64,000 bases of DNA from Dysgonomonas mossii. GTDB taxonomy: Bacteria; Bacteroidota; Bacteroidia; Bacteroidales; Dysgonomonadaceae. The notes under the pieces were generated by a model. The model was not told where the DNA came from. It did not search any database and saw only the letters and a program-made list of their open reading frames with translations. Within the stretch, counting starts at the first letter, position 1; each line of letters begins with the position of its first letter. A program made the position numbers and the translations under genes. This document shows positions 35,861 through 44,740 of the stretch, in pieces. The stretch spans positions 124,001-188,000 of the forward strand of contig NZ_SPPK01000004.1 of the NCBI RefSeq assembly GCF_004569505.1. Reading direction: 5' to 3'.

Positions 35861-36448
35861 TTATTTTAAGAAATAAATAAAAGATAGGCCTAGCTTGGTT
35901 ACTCCCCAATAATTATAATTTCCTTCATCTAACTTTGTACCGCATTCTTCGCATGGATACTCATCATAATGAATACGAGCATAACCGGCTCCGATATTGA
36001 ATTCAAAATTCCAACGGTTACTGATTACCCATTGATAACCATAACTTATACCGCCTCCGTATAGATAACCTTCATACCTTTTATCTTTAAGGACATCTAA
36101 ACGTCCGATAGGAATATCCCAGCCTCCCACATTGAATTGAGAAGCATGTGCGTGTATTCCTAAGAAATGTCCGTTAAATGATTCACAAAACCACCAACGG
36201 TATTCGGGTTGAACAAGCCAATGCTTAAAATTCTTATTATCGGAAAAAGAGAATACATTTAATCCTCCGCCAATTTCTAGCGTACTCTTTTTACTTAAAC
36301 CAACTTCTATCCCTAAGTTAGGCGTTGTGGTTGCCCAATAAGCTAGATTTGTTTTTATAGCTATTTCCTGACTTTTTACAACAGTAGAAAAGCTAAAAAA
36401 AATCAAAAAGGCTAAACAGGCACTTCTTAATTGTTGATAAATATTCAT
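35861..36448 (-). CDS. DUF3575-type outer membrane protein, first gene of the fimbrial operon
   Basis: The start at 36448 (MNIYQQLR) is chosen because it gives a normal signal peptide (ending VVKSQE); the open frame continues 51 bases further upstream. The mature protein of about 170 residues begins IAIKTNLAYWATTTPNLGIE, the DUF3575 signature, and has strands typical of a small eight-stranded outer-membrane barrel ending FIYFLK. A Cys pair (CEEC) occurs near the C-terminus. It is the first gene of the fimbrial operon. No clean TAnnTTTG promoter element was found in the 765 bases upstream on this strand. Confidence 0.8.
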   Translation of the reverse strand: MNIYQQLRSACLAFLIFFSFSTVVKSQEIAIKTNLAYWATTTPNLGIEVGLSKKSTLEIGGGLNVFSFSDNKNFKHWLVQPEYRWWFCESFNGHFLGIHAHASQFNVGGWDIPIGRLDVLKDKRYEGYLYGGGISYGYQWVISNRWNFEFNIGAGYARIHYDEYPCEECGTKLDEGNYNYWGVTKLGLSFIYFLK

Positions 36449-37003
36449 TTTCTTGATATATATAATGACCAGTGTTTTGTTAATAAATTCGAAAGGCATT
36501 TCCTGTAATTTTATAAAAAATGAAATCGATTAACTCTATTTCTTTACTGTTATAGCAACATTTATCTCTACAGTTTGTATCTAAACCGCGTTTAATATAA
36601 AATTTGCGCATATTTGTAATCTTTTATTCTATTATATGTAGCCACTATTTATTTTTATTTCATAAAATTTAGAAAATCTTTATTGAAAATTAAATAATTA
36701 AAAGGCTGTTTATGTTATTTTGCTTTGTACAAATATCTATTTATATAACTTTATTATATGTGCATTTTTGTAGAATATTGCAGTTTTTAGTTTCTAATTT
36801 CCATGTATTTTCATAATATTATAGTATAATGTGATATGTGGTAATGGTTAAAATGCAGAAATTGTTGTTTTATTTATTTAATTAATATGTAAATGCATTT
36901 TATGATTCTTTAATACATATATGTATTTTAATTTATTTTATAAATAGTTCAGATAAAGTGAAAACTTATTTTGCTGAAGAAAAAATGTCACAAAGTCAAA
37001 TTA

Positions 37004-37022
37004 CCTCTAATTATTTTAGAGG
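37004..37022 (+). terminator. Terminator-like hairpin in the fimbrial upstream region
   Basis: CCTCTAA (37004-37010) and TTAGAGG (37016-37022) form a 7-bp stem with a 5-base loop, followed by CTTTTCTACTATTTTTTT. No plus-strand gene precedes it, so it may end a small RNA or a short leader transcript. Confidence 0.45.
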
Positions 37023-37111
37023 CTTTTCTACTATTTTTTTAGAGTTAATTCTTATATGTTAGTTGGTTAGCTGGATGGCGGTTACTTAGTATTGATATGT
37101 GTAAATGAAAA

Positions 37112-37150
37112 ACACCTTACACTATTATTTATAAATACTGTGCAAGGTGT
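37112..37150 (-). terminator. Terminator of the HTH regulator gene
   Basis: ACACCTTACAC (37112-37122) pairs with GTGCAAGGTGT (37140-37150), with one mismatch. On the minus strand it is followed by TTTTTCATTT. It lies 64 bases past the regulator's stop. Confidence 0.7.
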
Positions 37151-37213
37151 ATATTGTCAATTTTAAATTGTATCTGATTTTCTTTTCGTGTTTTGTATAT
37201 ACAAAATGTAGAA

Positions 37214-38239
37214 TTAAGGATGTATAGTATTAATAATATTTTTTTGTTCCTTAAAAAAATTGTGTCTTTGAATTTCTCCGCCAAAAGTAATAAGGGTAGA
37301 GTATCTTTTTAATGATTCAATCCATTCATTATGAACATTTCTAATGTTTTTATTCTGAGAATTCATACCACTGATTCCATAAATAGCGAGATGTGCCAGA
37401 GAGATACCATTACCTTCAAGTAATACATACGATGATTCAATATCTACATTCGATAAATAAAGGAATAGGTCTGCTTCGTTTGCATATTGTCCTGATACAG
37501 TATATGTATATAATTCGTTTAACAAATCGTTTAATTCATCTTTTAAAGAGATTAAATCATGTTCATCTAGTAAATTGAGATTGTAGAAATAATTGATTTC
37601 TCTAATAATAGACGAGAATATATCATGACTGATGATGACGCTGGAATGTCTTATTTTTTTTAGTTCCGAAGTTAATATTTTTTGAGTGTTAAAAACCTCT
37701 TTATCAATAATAAAGTCTTTGAATGGTAGAGGTTGACTTTTCTTAATTTGATAAGCGTATTTAAAAAGCCTGAGCTTTGATAAGTTTTGATGATGTAAAT
37801 AAAACAGATAAGGTAGGTTACTAAAAGCACACTTTAACACTGAATCTTTGGTTTTGTTTATATTTTTGATGATTTTGATATCATTCTCCAATGTTTTGGT
37901 ATATGCACTGTTTATCTGGTTTGCATCTATTAAATTAATCTCAAAAATAGCTTTCTCATTTATTTGGGACCCAATAATATTATCAACCGAAAATGATAAA
38001 GTCTTGGCAATCAATGCAACTTCGTCAAAAGAAAAGCGAACCTCTCCTCTAAGTCTTCTATAAACCGACTCTTTACCAAGGCAGAGGATGTCTGCAAGAA
38101 CTGAAGCTACTTTTTCTTTGTCTGATTTAGTTAGTGTTTCTTTTTCTACAATTACTGTTCTGATGGCATTAATTAGTTTTTTATGAACTGTGTTATCTAT
38201 TTTTGTCTCCCTCACATTATTAAAATCTAAATTATTCAT
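37214..38239 (-). CDS. Helix-turn-helix regulator, candidate fimbrial regulator
   Basis: The product is 341 residues. The N-terminal part (about 30-90) resembles a Cro/CI-type helix-turn-helix, with the segment GKESVYRRLRGEVRFSFDEV reading as helices 2 and 3 of the DNA-binding fold. The remaining 250 residues are mostly alpha-helical, rich in Asn, Lys, Ile and Leu, with no signal peptide, membrane helix or enzymatic motif; they may bind a ligand or partner. The gene lies upstream of the fimbrial operon on the same strand, with its own terminator between. Regulation of fimbriation is suggested by position only. Confidence 0.65.
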   Translation of the reverse strand: MNNLDFNNVRETKIDNTVHKKLINAIRTVIVEKETLTKSDKEKVASVLADILCLGKESVYRRLRGEVRFSFDEVALIAKTLSFSVDNIIGSQINEKAIFEINLIDANQINSAYTKTLENDIKIIKNINKTKDSVLKCAFSNLPYLFYLHHQNLSKLRLFKYAYQIKKSQPLPFKDFIIDKEVFNTQKILTSELKKIRHSSVIISHDIFSSIIREINYFYNLNLLDEHDLISLKDELNDLLNELYTYTVSGQYANEADLFLYLSNVDIESSYVLLEGNGISLAHLAIYGISGMNSQNKNIRNVHNEWIESLKRYSTLITFGGEIQRHNFFKEQKNIINTIHP

Positions 38240-38372
38240 TTTATTTCCTCTATAATATTAGTATTTAGTATTTTATCAAAAGAAAAAAGTGTGTTTTTAT
38301 AATCTCAATGCCTAAGTTGAGTTAAGACTTAAATGTTTGTGACTAATTAAAGTGTATTCTTTTGTTTAATTG

Positions 38373-38380
38373 CAAAAATA
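38373..38380 (-). promoter_or_regulatory. Possible -7 element of the HTH regulator
   Basis: TATTTTTG on the minus strand matches TAnnTTTG, 134 bases before the regulator ATG. No -33 partner was found. Confidence 0.3.
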
Positions 38381-39134
38381 CAGATTGCTTAATGATGTGT
38401 AGTTTCATTTTTTGAGTATTATACACATGTTTTTTTCTAAAATCCTATTATTCTTAAATTTAAAACCATATTGTATTATTTATATAATCCGAATTCGTAT
38501 TTAATCTATTTATATTGTTAAAAATGCATTAATCGTTGTTTTATGGGGTTTATGATGCAAATATTGACTTTGAAAAAAATAAGGATTTCTTTGTTTTTAT
38601 AATATTAATAATTATAGAAGGAAGATAATAGATAGAAAGTGATGATTTCTTCTGATTGTTTTTTACCAGATAATGGCTACTTTGTTGATACAGTTTAAGA
38701 ATATGAGCTTGTTATTACTCATAATTGGTCGAGATATACCCTAAAAAAGCCAAATAAGAGATGCCTCCAGCTTTAATAAGGTTTACCTATAATTCACTAT
38801 ACCATATTGAGGGAAAGGGTATTACTATGCACACATACATAATCTCTTAATATACATTATTAAGATTCACTTTCCGATAAAAAACTAACCCTTTTATACT
38901 TCTTATTTAAAAACAGCAACAAAAGAATAAAAAAAATAGGACTTTATTGTATCTTTTTGAATTGTTTATATATAAATATTATTTATTAGTATCATACATC
39001 TTTTTCTTTGTGGTTTATGTTACTGGTTTATAGATTGTTATTGTTTTTTTTCTATGGTGTCTGATTCAATTGTGTACAATGATGATTATCTAGTATTAGC
39101 GTAATTGATACGTTCATATAGTATTAAAAATAAA

Positions 39135-39163
39135 GGAGCAGAAAGATTAACTCCTTCTGCTCC
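39135..39163 (-). terminator. Terminator of the DUF3857 gene pair
   Basis: GGAGCAGAA (39135-39143) and TTCTGCTCC (39155-39163) form a perfect 9-bp stem. On the minus strand it is followed by TTTATTTTTAA. It lies 51 bases past the stop codon. Confidence 0.8.
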
Positions 39164-39213
39164 CTTATTAAAAATAGATCTTATATTATTCGTTTTATAT
39201 ATACTCTGAAGAG

Positions 39214-41178
39214 TTACTCTTTCTCAAGAATAACCATCTCAGAAAACCTTTTTATTGCCTCAGAAAAAGACATTTTCAGGCTAATATAGTTTTGAGGTTG
39301 ATATATATTCTGTTTAAGAGTATAACCTGCGTTTATTATTATTTTATTATTGTCTTTTTGTACTGTATATTGTATTGAGACCAGGTTGTCATCTACAATA
39401 TAAGGTGATGGTAAATAATTAATCTTATACCCTTCAGGAATATTTATTTCAGATCGATAAAAATCACTTTGCATGTATATCATATCTACAGGTAATGTCC
39501 GCTTGGTTTGCTTAAAAGGGTTATCGCTGATGGATAAGTTGCAAAATGGATGAATAAATAATTTATCCGATAAATTTTCGACAGAAGCATCAAATGCGAA
39601 AGAGAAAACAAAAGGTTTGTCTAAGTCATCATTTTCATCTATATTGATATTGCCTTTTACATCAATATTGTTATTACTTTTCAATTCTTTTTGCAAATTT
39701 TCTATTTTTCCTAGATATGTTGAACGATAATTATATGCTTTTTGTCCTCTCCCGGCAAATCTGGCTTTTACGTTCATTTTACTTTCTTCCGGAATAATAT
39801 CTAGAATAAAATTCTTCTGTGAAATGGAAAGTTCTTTTTGTCGGATACTAACCCATTCTTCAGATTTAGGTTTTACTACAAGCCCATTTACATTGAGGCA
39901 GCGTTCAGGAAGATCACTATAGTAAAGTAACGGTTCGGTGGCGTCGAGATAATATATTTTTTCTCCAATTCTCACTAGGACTATTGTATAATTAAAGAAC
40001 TGTTGAAAAGGATGAGATAAGCTTATCGATCCGTTCTTTCTTGTACTTAATATTATAGGATATGCTTCTAGTCCCGCAGAACGGAGTAGCCCGGTTAGGA
40101 ATAGGTTTATATTGGCAACATTCCCCGTTTGTTTTTTTATAAAATCGGAAACACTATATTCACTGAGTTTACCATAGTTTCCATTCCAATTATATCTTTC
40201 TTTTACATATTTAGTTATAGCCTCCACTTGTTCCAGAGGTGTTTTACTTGCGATATCTAAAGTGGGCAGTATTTTTTTTCCTTCTTTTTCACTATTCTTT
40301 ATGTACTTTCCGAAATCATTATCTTTCAAGAAATCATCACACATAGCAGGCCAGGTAGTCATGATTTCTTTGCTGCCTCCTCTTGGATAATATATTTTAG
40401 ATAGCTGGAAGTAAAGACTTATCAAATAATCCTGTTCGGAAGTAATGTACTCTTCGTCTTTAAATGCGGGAAGGTTTTTTAATCCAAACTCATATTGCAT
40501 TTCTTTATAAACTAAATGACCAAAGCGAATTTCGTCATTTAGTGGTGTTGCTTTATACTCGTCAAATTTATTTATACTTCTTAGTATATATGTATACTCA
40601 TAGTATGGTATAGCTTTATATTTTAATTTGCTATAAACAACAGGTATTTTCTTTTGAAAATCCCATTTTCTCATGTTAAAAAAGTAAGGAGTCGTAATTA
40701 GATATTTGTATTCGATTACCGAACCTTCGCGGACATCAGCTAATGCGACCTTTTTTATACTCAGATTATTGCTAACCTTTTCTTCGTATATGTTTTTAGG
40801 ATCGAGAATTGTTTTTGTTAATTGTCCTCCTTCCATGTTGTATGTTATGGCTTCTATTTTTTCGATAGACTCCCATTCTCTATTCTCTGAATAGTAAGGT
40901 ATTTCGAAGTTGGCGTATTTTGTGCCTGCTTGTTTCAGTATTTTAATTTTTACTTTACGTTCCATCGATAACAAAAAGCCTCGAGTTTCGTCTGGTCTAA
41001 AATAATAATCACCCAAGTCGTATATCACCACAGCTTCGGCATCTTTGTCTTGCTCATATTGTGACATTGACATTTCATACTGTGTGACTTTGCCGAATTC
41101 TTGCGAATAATTGACCTGAGAGTATCCACTTATAATAGATATTATAAATAGGATAGAAGCTGTAATTGTCTTTTTCAT
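39214..41178 (-). CDS. DUF3857/transglutaminase-like protein, degenerate active site
   Basis: The product is 654 residues with a signal peptide (ending SGYSQVNY). It has an N-terminal DUF3857 domain (about 50-200, with VREGSVIEYKYLITTPYFF), a transglutaminase-like core (about 310-420) and a C-terminal beta region. At the position of the catalytic cysteine the sequence reads GNVANIN (V354), and the usual FNH is FNYTIV (Y397), while the aspartate (YLDAT, near 411) is kept. The protease-like chemistry is therefore probably lost and the protein may act as a partner or binding protein. The preceding gene, with intact Cys and His, overlaps it by 4 bases. Confidence 0.8.
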   Translation of the reverse strand: MKKTITASILFIISIISGYSQVNYSQEFGKVTQYEMSMSQYEQDKDAEAVVIYDLGDYYFRPDETRGFLLSMERKVKIKILKQAGTKYANFEIPYYSENREWESIEKIEAITYNMEGGQLTKTILDPKNIYEEKVSNNLSIKKVALADVREGSVIEYKYLITTPYFFNMRKWDFQKKIPVVYSKLKYKAIPYYEYTYILRSINKFDEYKATPLNDEIRFGHLVYKEMQYEFGLKNLPAFKDEEYITSEQDYLISLYFQLSKIYYPRGGSKEIMTTWPAMCDDFLKDNDFGKYIKNSEKEGKKILPTLDIASKTPLEQVEAITKYVKERYNWNGNYGKLSEYSVSDFIKKQTGNVANINLFLTGLLRSAGLEAYPIILSTRKNGSISLSHPFQQFFNYTIVLVRIGEKIYYLDATEPLLYYSDLPERCLNVNGLVVKPKSEEWVSIRQKELSISQKNFILDIIPEESKMNVKARFAGRGQKAYNYRSTYLGKIENLQKELKSNNNIDVKGNINIDENDDLDKPFVFSFAFDASVENLSDKLFIHPFCNLSISDNPFKQTKRTLPVDMIYMQSDFYRSEINIPEGYKINYLPSPYIVDDNLVSIQYTVQKDNNKIIINAGYTLKQNIYQPQNYISLKMSFSEAIKRFSEMVILEKE

Positions 41179-43001
41179 ATGTACTGTAGGTATATTTTTT
41201 TTAGTTCATTATTCTTTACAGTCGTTATAAAATCATAGAATTCTTTATATTCAATAAGGTTGTATCTCCCCGATGAAATCAGTATCGATTTATATATATA
41301 AACTTCATTGTTTTTTTGCTTATAACTTATAGAGTATTTTCCATAATCAGATTCCATATTTATATCTTCCGGCAATTTTACTTTTTTGTCGTCAGGTAAG
41401 GAATAGCAAATAGTATCTTTATAAAAACTTGGATAATCTATTTGGAGATCACTTTTTCGTGTATCAGGTGTCTCGTAGGTAGGTATCTCTATAGAAAAAG
41501 GCTCAATAACTAAGTTGTCCCCATATTTTTTCAATAAATTATGAAACAGACACTCAGCATTCAGCTTTATAGAAGGATTGTCATAAGCAGCCTTCTCTAA
41601 ATTGAAATTAATAAGATCGTATGAGCCTGTCAAAATAGTATTTCGTATATATTTATCAATCGTATTTTTATTAATATCGGAAGCCAGATAGATTAAACTT
41701 TCATAATTGTCGCCTCTAGCTGTTGATGTAAGTTTTATGTTAGACGTTTTGAGATCAACAAGAATCGAACGGCTGCATAATATATCGTTTGGGTTTAAGG
41801 GTGGAATGTTTACAAAATGGCTGTTATTTTCATCAATAAGTAAAGCTTTACGAGCTTGAGTAAATGTCCCCATGTATCCGAATGGCGTATTTTTTGAAGT
41901 ACACTCAAGGTAAACCGTATCTTTTTCGAAAGGAATTGTAAGAATAGCATGATTGAATACCTGAGAAGGGAAAGTCGTATCTACGTCAACTATTTGTCCT
42001 CCTGCAAATATTAATGTGTAATATGATTTTATTCCTGCATATTTGAGCATTGCCTGCATGTAGTTGGTGAGAGCTTTACAATCTCCATATTTGTTGGTAC
42101 AAACATAACTGGCCGGATATGTTTGCATTCCTCCTATATTGATGCTAACGTTTATGTAGCGAGTATAATCCTGTAGATATTGATATAAGATTTTTGCCTT
42201 TTCTTTATCATCTGTTACGCCTGACAGTAACGAGTTTATCTTTGCTTGCTCTGATGCGGGTAGGATATCTCTGCCTCTATTTAATCTGTATACCCACTTT
42301 CCAAATGATTTCCAATTCTCATTGTTGCCCTCTACTCCATATTTGAAATTGATAGGAGCAGCGTGTATTATGGGAGCTTCGGTATTGTTTGGTGAAGCGT
42401 TTAGTTCTTTTGTTTTAAGAGGTCTATAATTATATTTCCAAACATATCTGATATTATTGTTTATAGTATCTATAACCGGAGGATCAGTGTTTCTTTGTTT
42501 AAATGTAATAGGCAGATCTATTGGTGCTTCAGCGACAAGTTCTCCTGAGATTATAGGTGTCCGTGAATTTGTATAATTGAGAGAGGCAAGACTAAGAAAT
42601 TTAGAATAAATTACTCTGAACGAATAGACAATTCTGTAAGGATATTGATTGTGTTTCAGTTCAAAAGTTTTAACAAAATCATCTTCGTATAAAGAGATAT
42701 TTGAAATAGAGCTTCTGTCTGTTATTTCTTTATTCTTTAATTTTCTTACAATATTGCCCTGCATATCTTCTATCCAGGCATCTCCCACAGAAACTTTATC
42801 GCCTTTGCTATAGTTGATAAGTATCTCGGCATCATGATCGCCCATTCGTTCATTAATCTGTAATATAACAGAATCTGTTCTTATCAATTTGTCACCTTTG
42901 ATTTGGTTATAACTTTTATACTTTATATATTCACTTCTGAAATCTTGAGATACAGCAAAAAGAGGTATTATATATAAGATTACAATTGCGACAAATTTCA
43001 T
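41175..43001 (-). CDS. DUF3857/transglutaminase-like protein, active-site residues present
   Basis: The start at 43001 (MKFVAIVILY) is chosen because it gives a standard signal peptide ending FAVSQD; the open frame extends 63 bases upstream. The product has 608 residues with a DUF3857 domain (about 40-200) and a transglutaminase-like core with C308 (YGDCKAL) and H351 (FNHAIL). The third residue is glutamate (E366, YLECTS) where aspartate is usual. It may cleave or cross-link peptides in the periplasm. It overlaps the second, degenerate copy by 4 bases, so the two are likely made together. Confidence 0.8.
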   Translation of the reverse strand: MKFVAIVILYIIPLFAVSQDFRSEYIKYKSYNQIKGDKLIRTDSVILQINERMGDHDAEILINYSKGDKVSVGDAWIEDMQGNIVRKLKNKEITDRSSISNISLYEDDFVKTFELKHNQYPYRIVYSFRVIYSKFLSLASLNYTNSRTPIISGELVAEAPIDLPITFKQRNTDPPVIDTINNNIRYVWKYNYRPLKTKELNASPNNTEAPIIHAAPINFKYGVEGNNENWKSFGKWVYRLNRGRDILPASEQAKINSLLSGVTDDKEKAKILYQYLQDYTRYINVSINIGGMQTYPASYVCTNKYGDCKALTNYMQAMLKYAGIKSYYTLIFAGGQIVDVDTTFPSQVFNHAILTIPFEKDTVYLECTSKNTPFGYMGTFTQARKALLIDENNSHFVNIPPLNPNDILCSRSILVDLKTSNIKLTSTARGDNYESLIYLASDINKNTIDKYIRNTILTGSYDLINFNLEKAAYDNPSIKLNAECLFHNLLKKYGDNLVIEPFSIEIPTYETPDTRKSDLQIDYPSFYKDTICYSLPDDKKVKLPEDINMESDYGKYSISYKQKNNEVYIYKSILISSGRYNLIEYKEFYDFITTVKNNELKKIYLQYI

Positions 43002-43147
43002 GATTAACAAGCTAAGTAGGTAAATTAAGATTTGTTTGTAAATATATAAAAAATGTGAACGCAATATTGAATTTTTGTTGATTTATGTAACAAAATGTAT
43101 TCTTCAAAAATTATACTAAAAAGGGTAAGTAATACTAATAGTTTTTT

Positions 43148-43155
43148 TAACTTTG
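43148..43155 (+). promoter_or_regulatory. -7 promoter element of purH
   Basis: TAACTTTG matches TAnnTTTG and lies 28 bases before the purH ATG. No clear -33 TTTG was seen. No purine-regulator or riboswitch structure was recognised in the 180-base gap. Confidence 0.5.
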
Positions 43156-43183
43156 TATCCCTAAAAAAGGATATTAACACACC

Positions 43184-44707
43184 ATGTCTTTAGAGAAAAA
43201 AATTAAAACCGCATTAGTCTCAGTTTATCATAAAGATGGCTTAGATGAAATTTTGAGAAAGTTAGATAGTTTGGGAGTTCGCTTTGTGTCGACAGGTGGA
43301 ACCCGAAATTTTATAGAGTCGCTAGGCTTCGCTTGTGATGCAGTGGAAGATGTAACAGGATACCCCTCGATTTTGGGTGGACGAGTTAAAACATTACACC
43401 CTAAAATATTCGGAGGTATACTCTGTCGTAGAGAACTTTCGGAAGATATGAAGCAAATAAAAGCGTACGACATACAAGAGATTGACCTCGTTATTGTAGA
43501 TTTATATCCTTTTGAAGAAACTGTTGCCTCAGGAGCAGGAGAACAAGATATAGTTGAAAAAATAGATATTGGCGGTATTTCATTGATTCGCGCGGCTGCA
43601 AAAAACTTTAAAGATGTAGTAATTGTAGCTTCAAAGAATCAATATGCTCCTTTAATGAGTCTTTTGGAAGAAAAAGGTGGAAAATCAGATATTACAGATC
43701 GTAAATTCTTTGCAAAAGAAGCGTTCTCCGTATCATCATCATACGATACTGCGATCTTTAATTATATGGATAATTATGAAGGATCGGCATTTCGCTACGC
43801 AGAAGATGATGCAATGCACCTCAGATATGGAGAAAATCCGCATCAGAAAGGAACTTTTTACGGAGATTTCAATGCGATGTTCGATCAATTACACGGACGT
43901 GAAATATCTTATAATAACTTGTTAGATATCGAAGCCTCAATAAGTTTGATCAGTGAGTTTGACGAAACCACTGTAGCTATATTGAAACATAATAATGCTT
44001 GTGGTATCGCTTCGAGAGAAACAGTAGTTGAAGCATGGAAAGATGCATTGGCTGGAGATCCTGTTTCCGCTTTCGGTGGAATTATTATAAGTAATAGAAA
44101 AATAGATAAGGTAGCAGCTGAAGAAATAAATACTATTTTCTTTGAGATTGTAATTGCTCCCGAATATGATAAAGAGGCTTTAGAAATACTAGAACAAAAG
44201 AAGAATCGTATTATTCTGGTGCAAAAACAGCCTTTAGAGGGAACTAAACAATTCCGTTCATTACTGAATGGTGTTTTGGTTCAGGATAAAGACCTTAGTA
44301 TACAAGCTGCTTCAGATTTGAAACTTGTTACAAACAGACCTTTACAAGGAACCGAAGCTGAAGATTTGCTATTTGCGAATAAACTTGTAAAACATACGAA
44401 GTCGAATGCTATTATTCTCGTTAAAAATAAGCAACTTTGTGCAGGTGGTACAGGACAAACATCTCGTGTTGACGCTCTCAAGCAAGCTATAGAAAAGGCC
44501 GATGCTTTTGGCTTTAAGCTTGATGGTGCTGTAATGGCTTCTGATGCCTTTTTCCCTTTTCCAGACTGTGTCGAGATCGCAGGAAATACAGGTATCACAG
44601 CTGTGGTTCAACCGGGAGGATCTATAAAAGACAATCTATCAGTAGAATATTGTAACGAACACAATATATCTATGGTTATGACAGGAGTACGTCATTTTAA
44701 ACATTAA
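43184..44707 (+). CDS. purH: Bifunctional AICAR formyltransferase/IMP cyclohydrolase
   Basis: The product is 507 residues, the usual length for PurH, which performs the last two steps of inosinate synthesis. The N-terminal IMP cyclohydrolase domain (about 1-195) has the MGS-type motif STGGTRNFI and the segment VKTLHPKIFGGIL. The formyltransferase domain (about 200-507) has LRYGENPHQKG and LKHNNACGIA, with the histidine of the latter in the catalytic Lys-His position, and ends AVVQPGGSIKD near the C-terminus. It is followed after 33 bases by mreB, so purH may drive transcription of the cell-shape genes. Confidence 0.97.
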   Translation: MSLEKKIKTALVSVYHKDGLDEILRKLDSLGVRFVSTGGTRNFIESLGFACDAVEDVTGYPSILGGRVKTLHPKIFGGILCRRELSEDMKQIKAYDIQEIDLVIVDLYPFEETVASGAGEQDIVEKIDIGGISLIRAAAKNFKDVVIVASKNQYAPLMSLLEEKGGKSDITDRKFFAKEAFSVSSSYDTAIFNYMDNYEGSAFRYAEDDAMHLRYGENPHQKGTFYGDFNAMFDQLHGREISYNNLLDIEASISLISEFDETTVAILKHNNACGIASRETVVEAWKDALAGDPVSAFGGIIISNRKIDKVAAEEINTIFFEIVIAPEYDKEALEILEQKKNRIILVQKQPLEGTKQFRSLLNGVLVQDKDLSIQAASDLKLVTNRPLQGTEAEDLLFANKLVKHTKSNAIILVKNKQLCAGGTGQTSRVDALKQAIEKADAFGFKLDGAVMASDAFFPFPDCVEIAGNTGITAVVQPGGSIKDNLSVEYCNEHNISMVMTGVRHFKH

Positions 44708-44740
44708 ATGTAATTGTAAATAAGCAAATATAACATCAAT

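Larger units (their letters stand above)
36449..37213. other. 765-bp AT-rich gap upstream of the fimbrial operon
   Basis: No gene was found. The region is very AT-rich with poly-A/T tracts. It contains a hairpin at 37004-37022 and the regulator's terminator at 37112-37150. No consensus -7 element for the fimbrial operon was seen, so its promoter may be activator-dependent or non-canonical. Confidence 0.6.
38240..39213. other. 974-bp gene-free AT-rich region
   Basis: No gene of supportable length was found on either strand. It holds the regulator's possible -7 element, a weak inverted arrangement around 38731-38849 (ATACCC...GGGTAT and TAAGAGAT...ATCTCTTA) and the terminator of the neighbouring operon. 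The 13 bases at 38731-38743 are the reverse complement of 18348-18360 in inverted repeat region B. Confidence 0.55.

Noticed and set aside
38731..38849. Weak inverted arrangement (ATACCC/GGGTAT and TAAGAGAT/ATCTCTTA) as an invertible element
   Set aside because: The arms are short and interrupted, so chance in AT-rich DNA cannot be excluded. Only the shared 13-mer was kept as a note.
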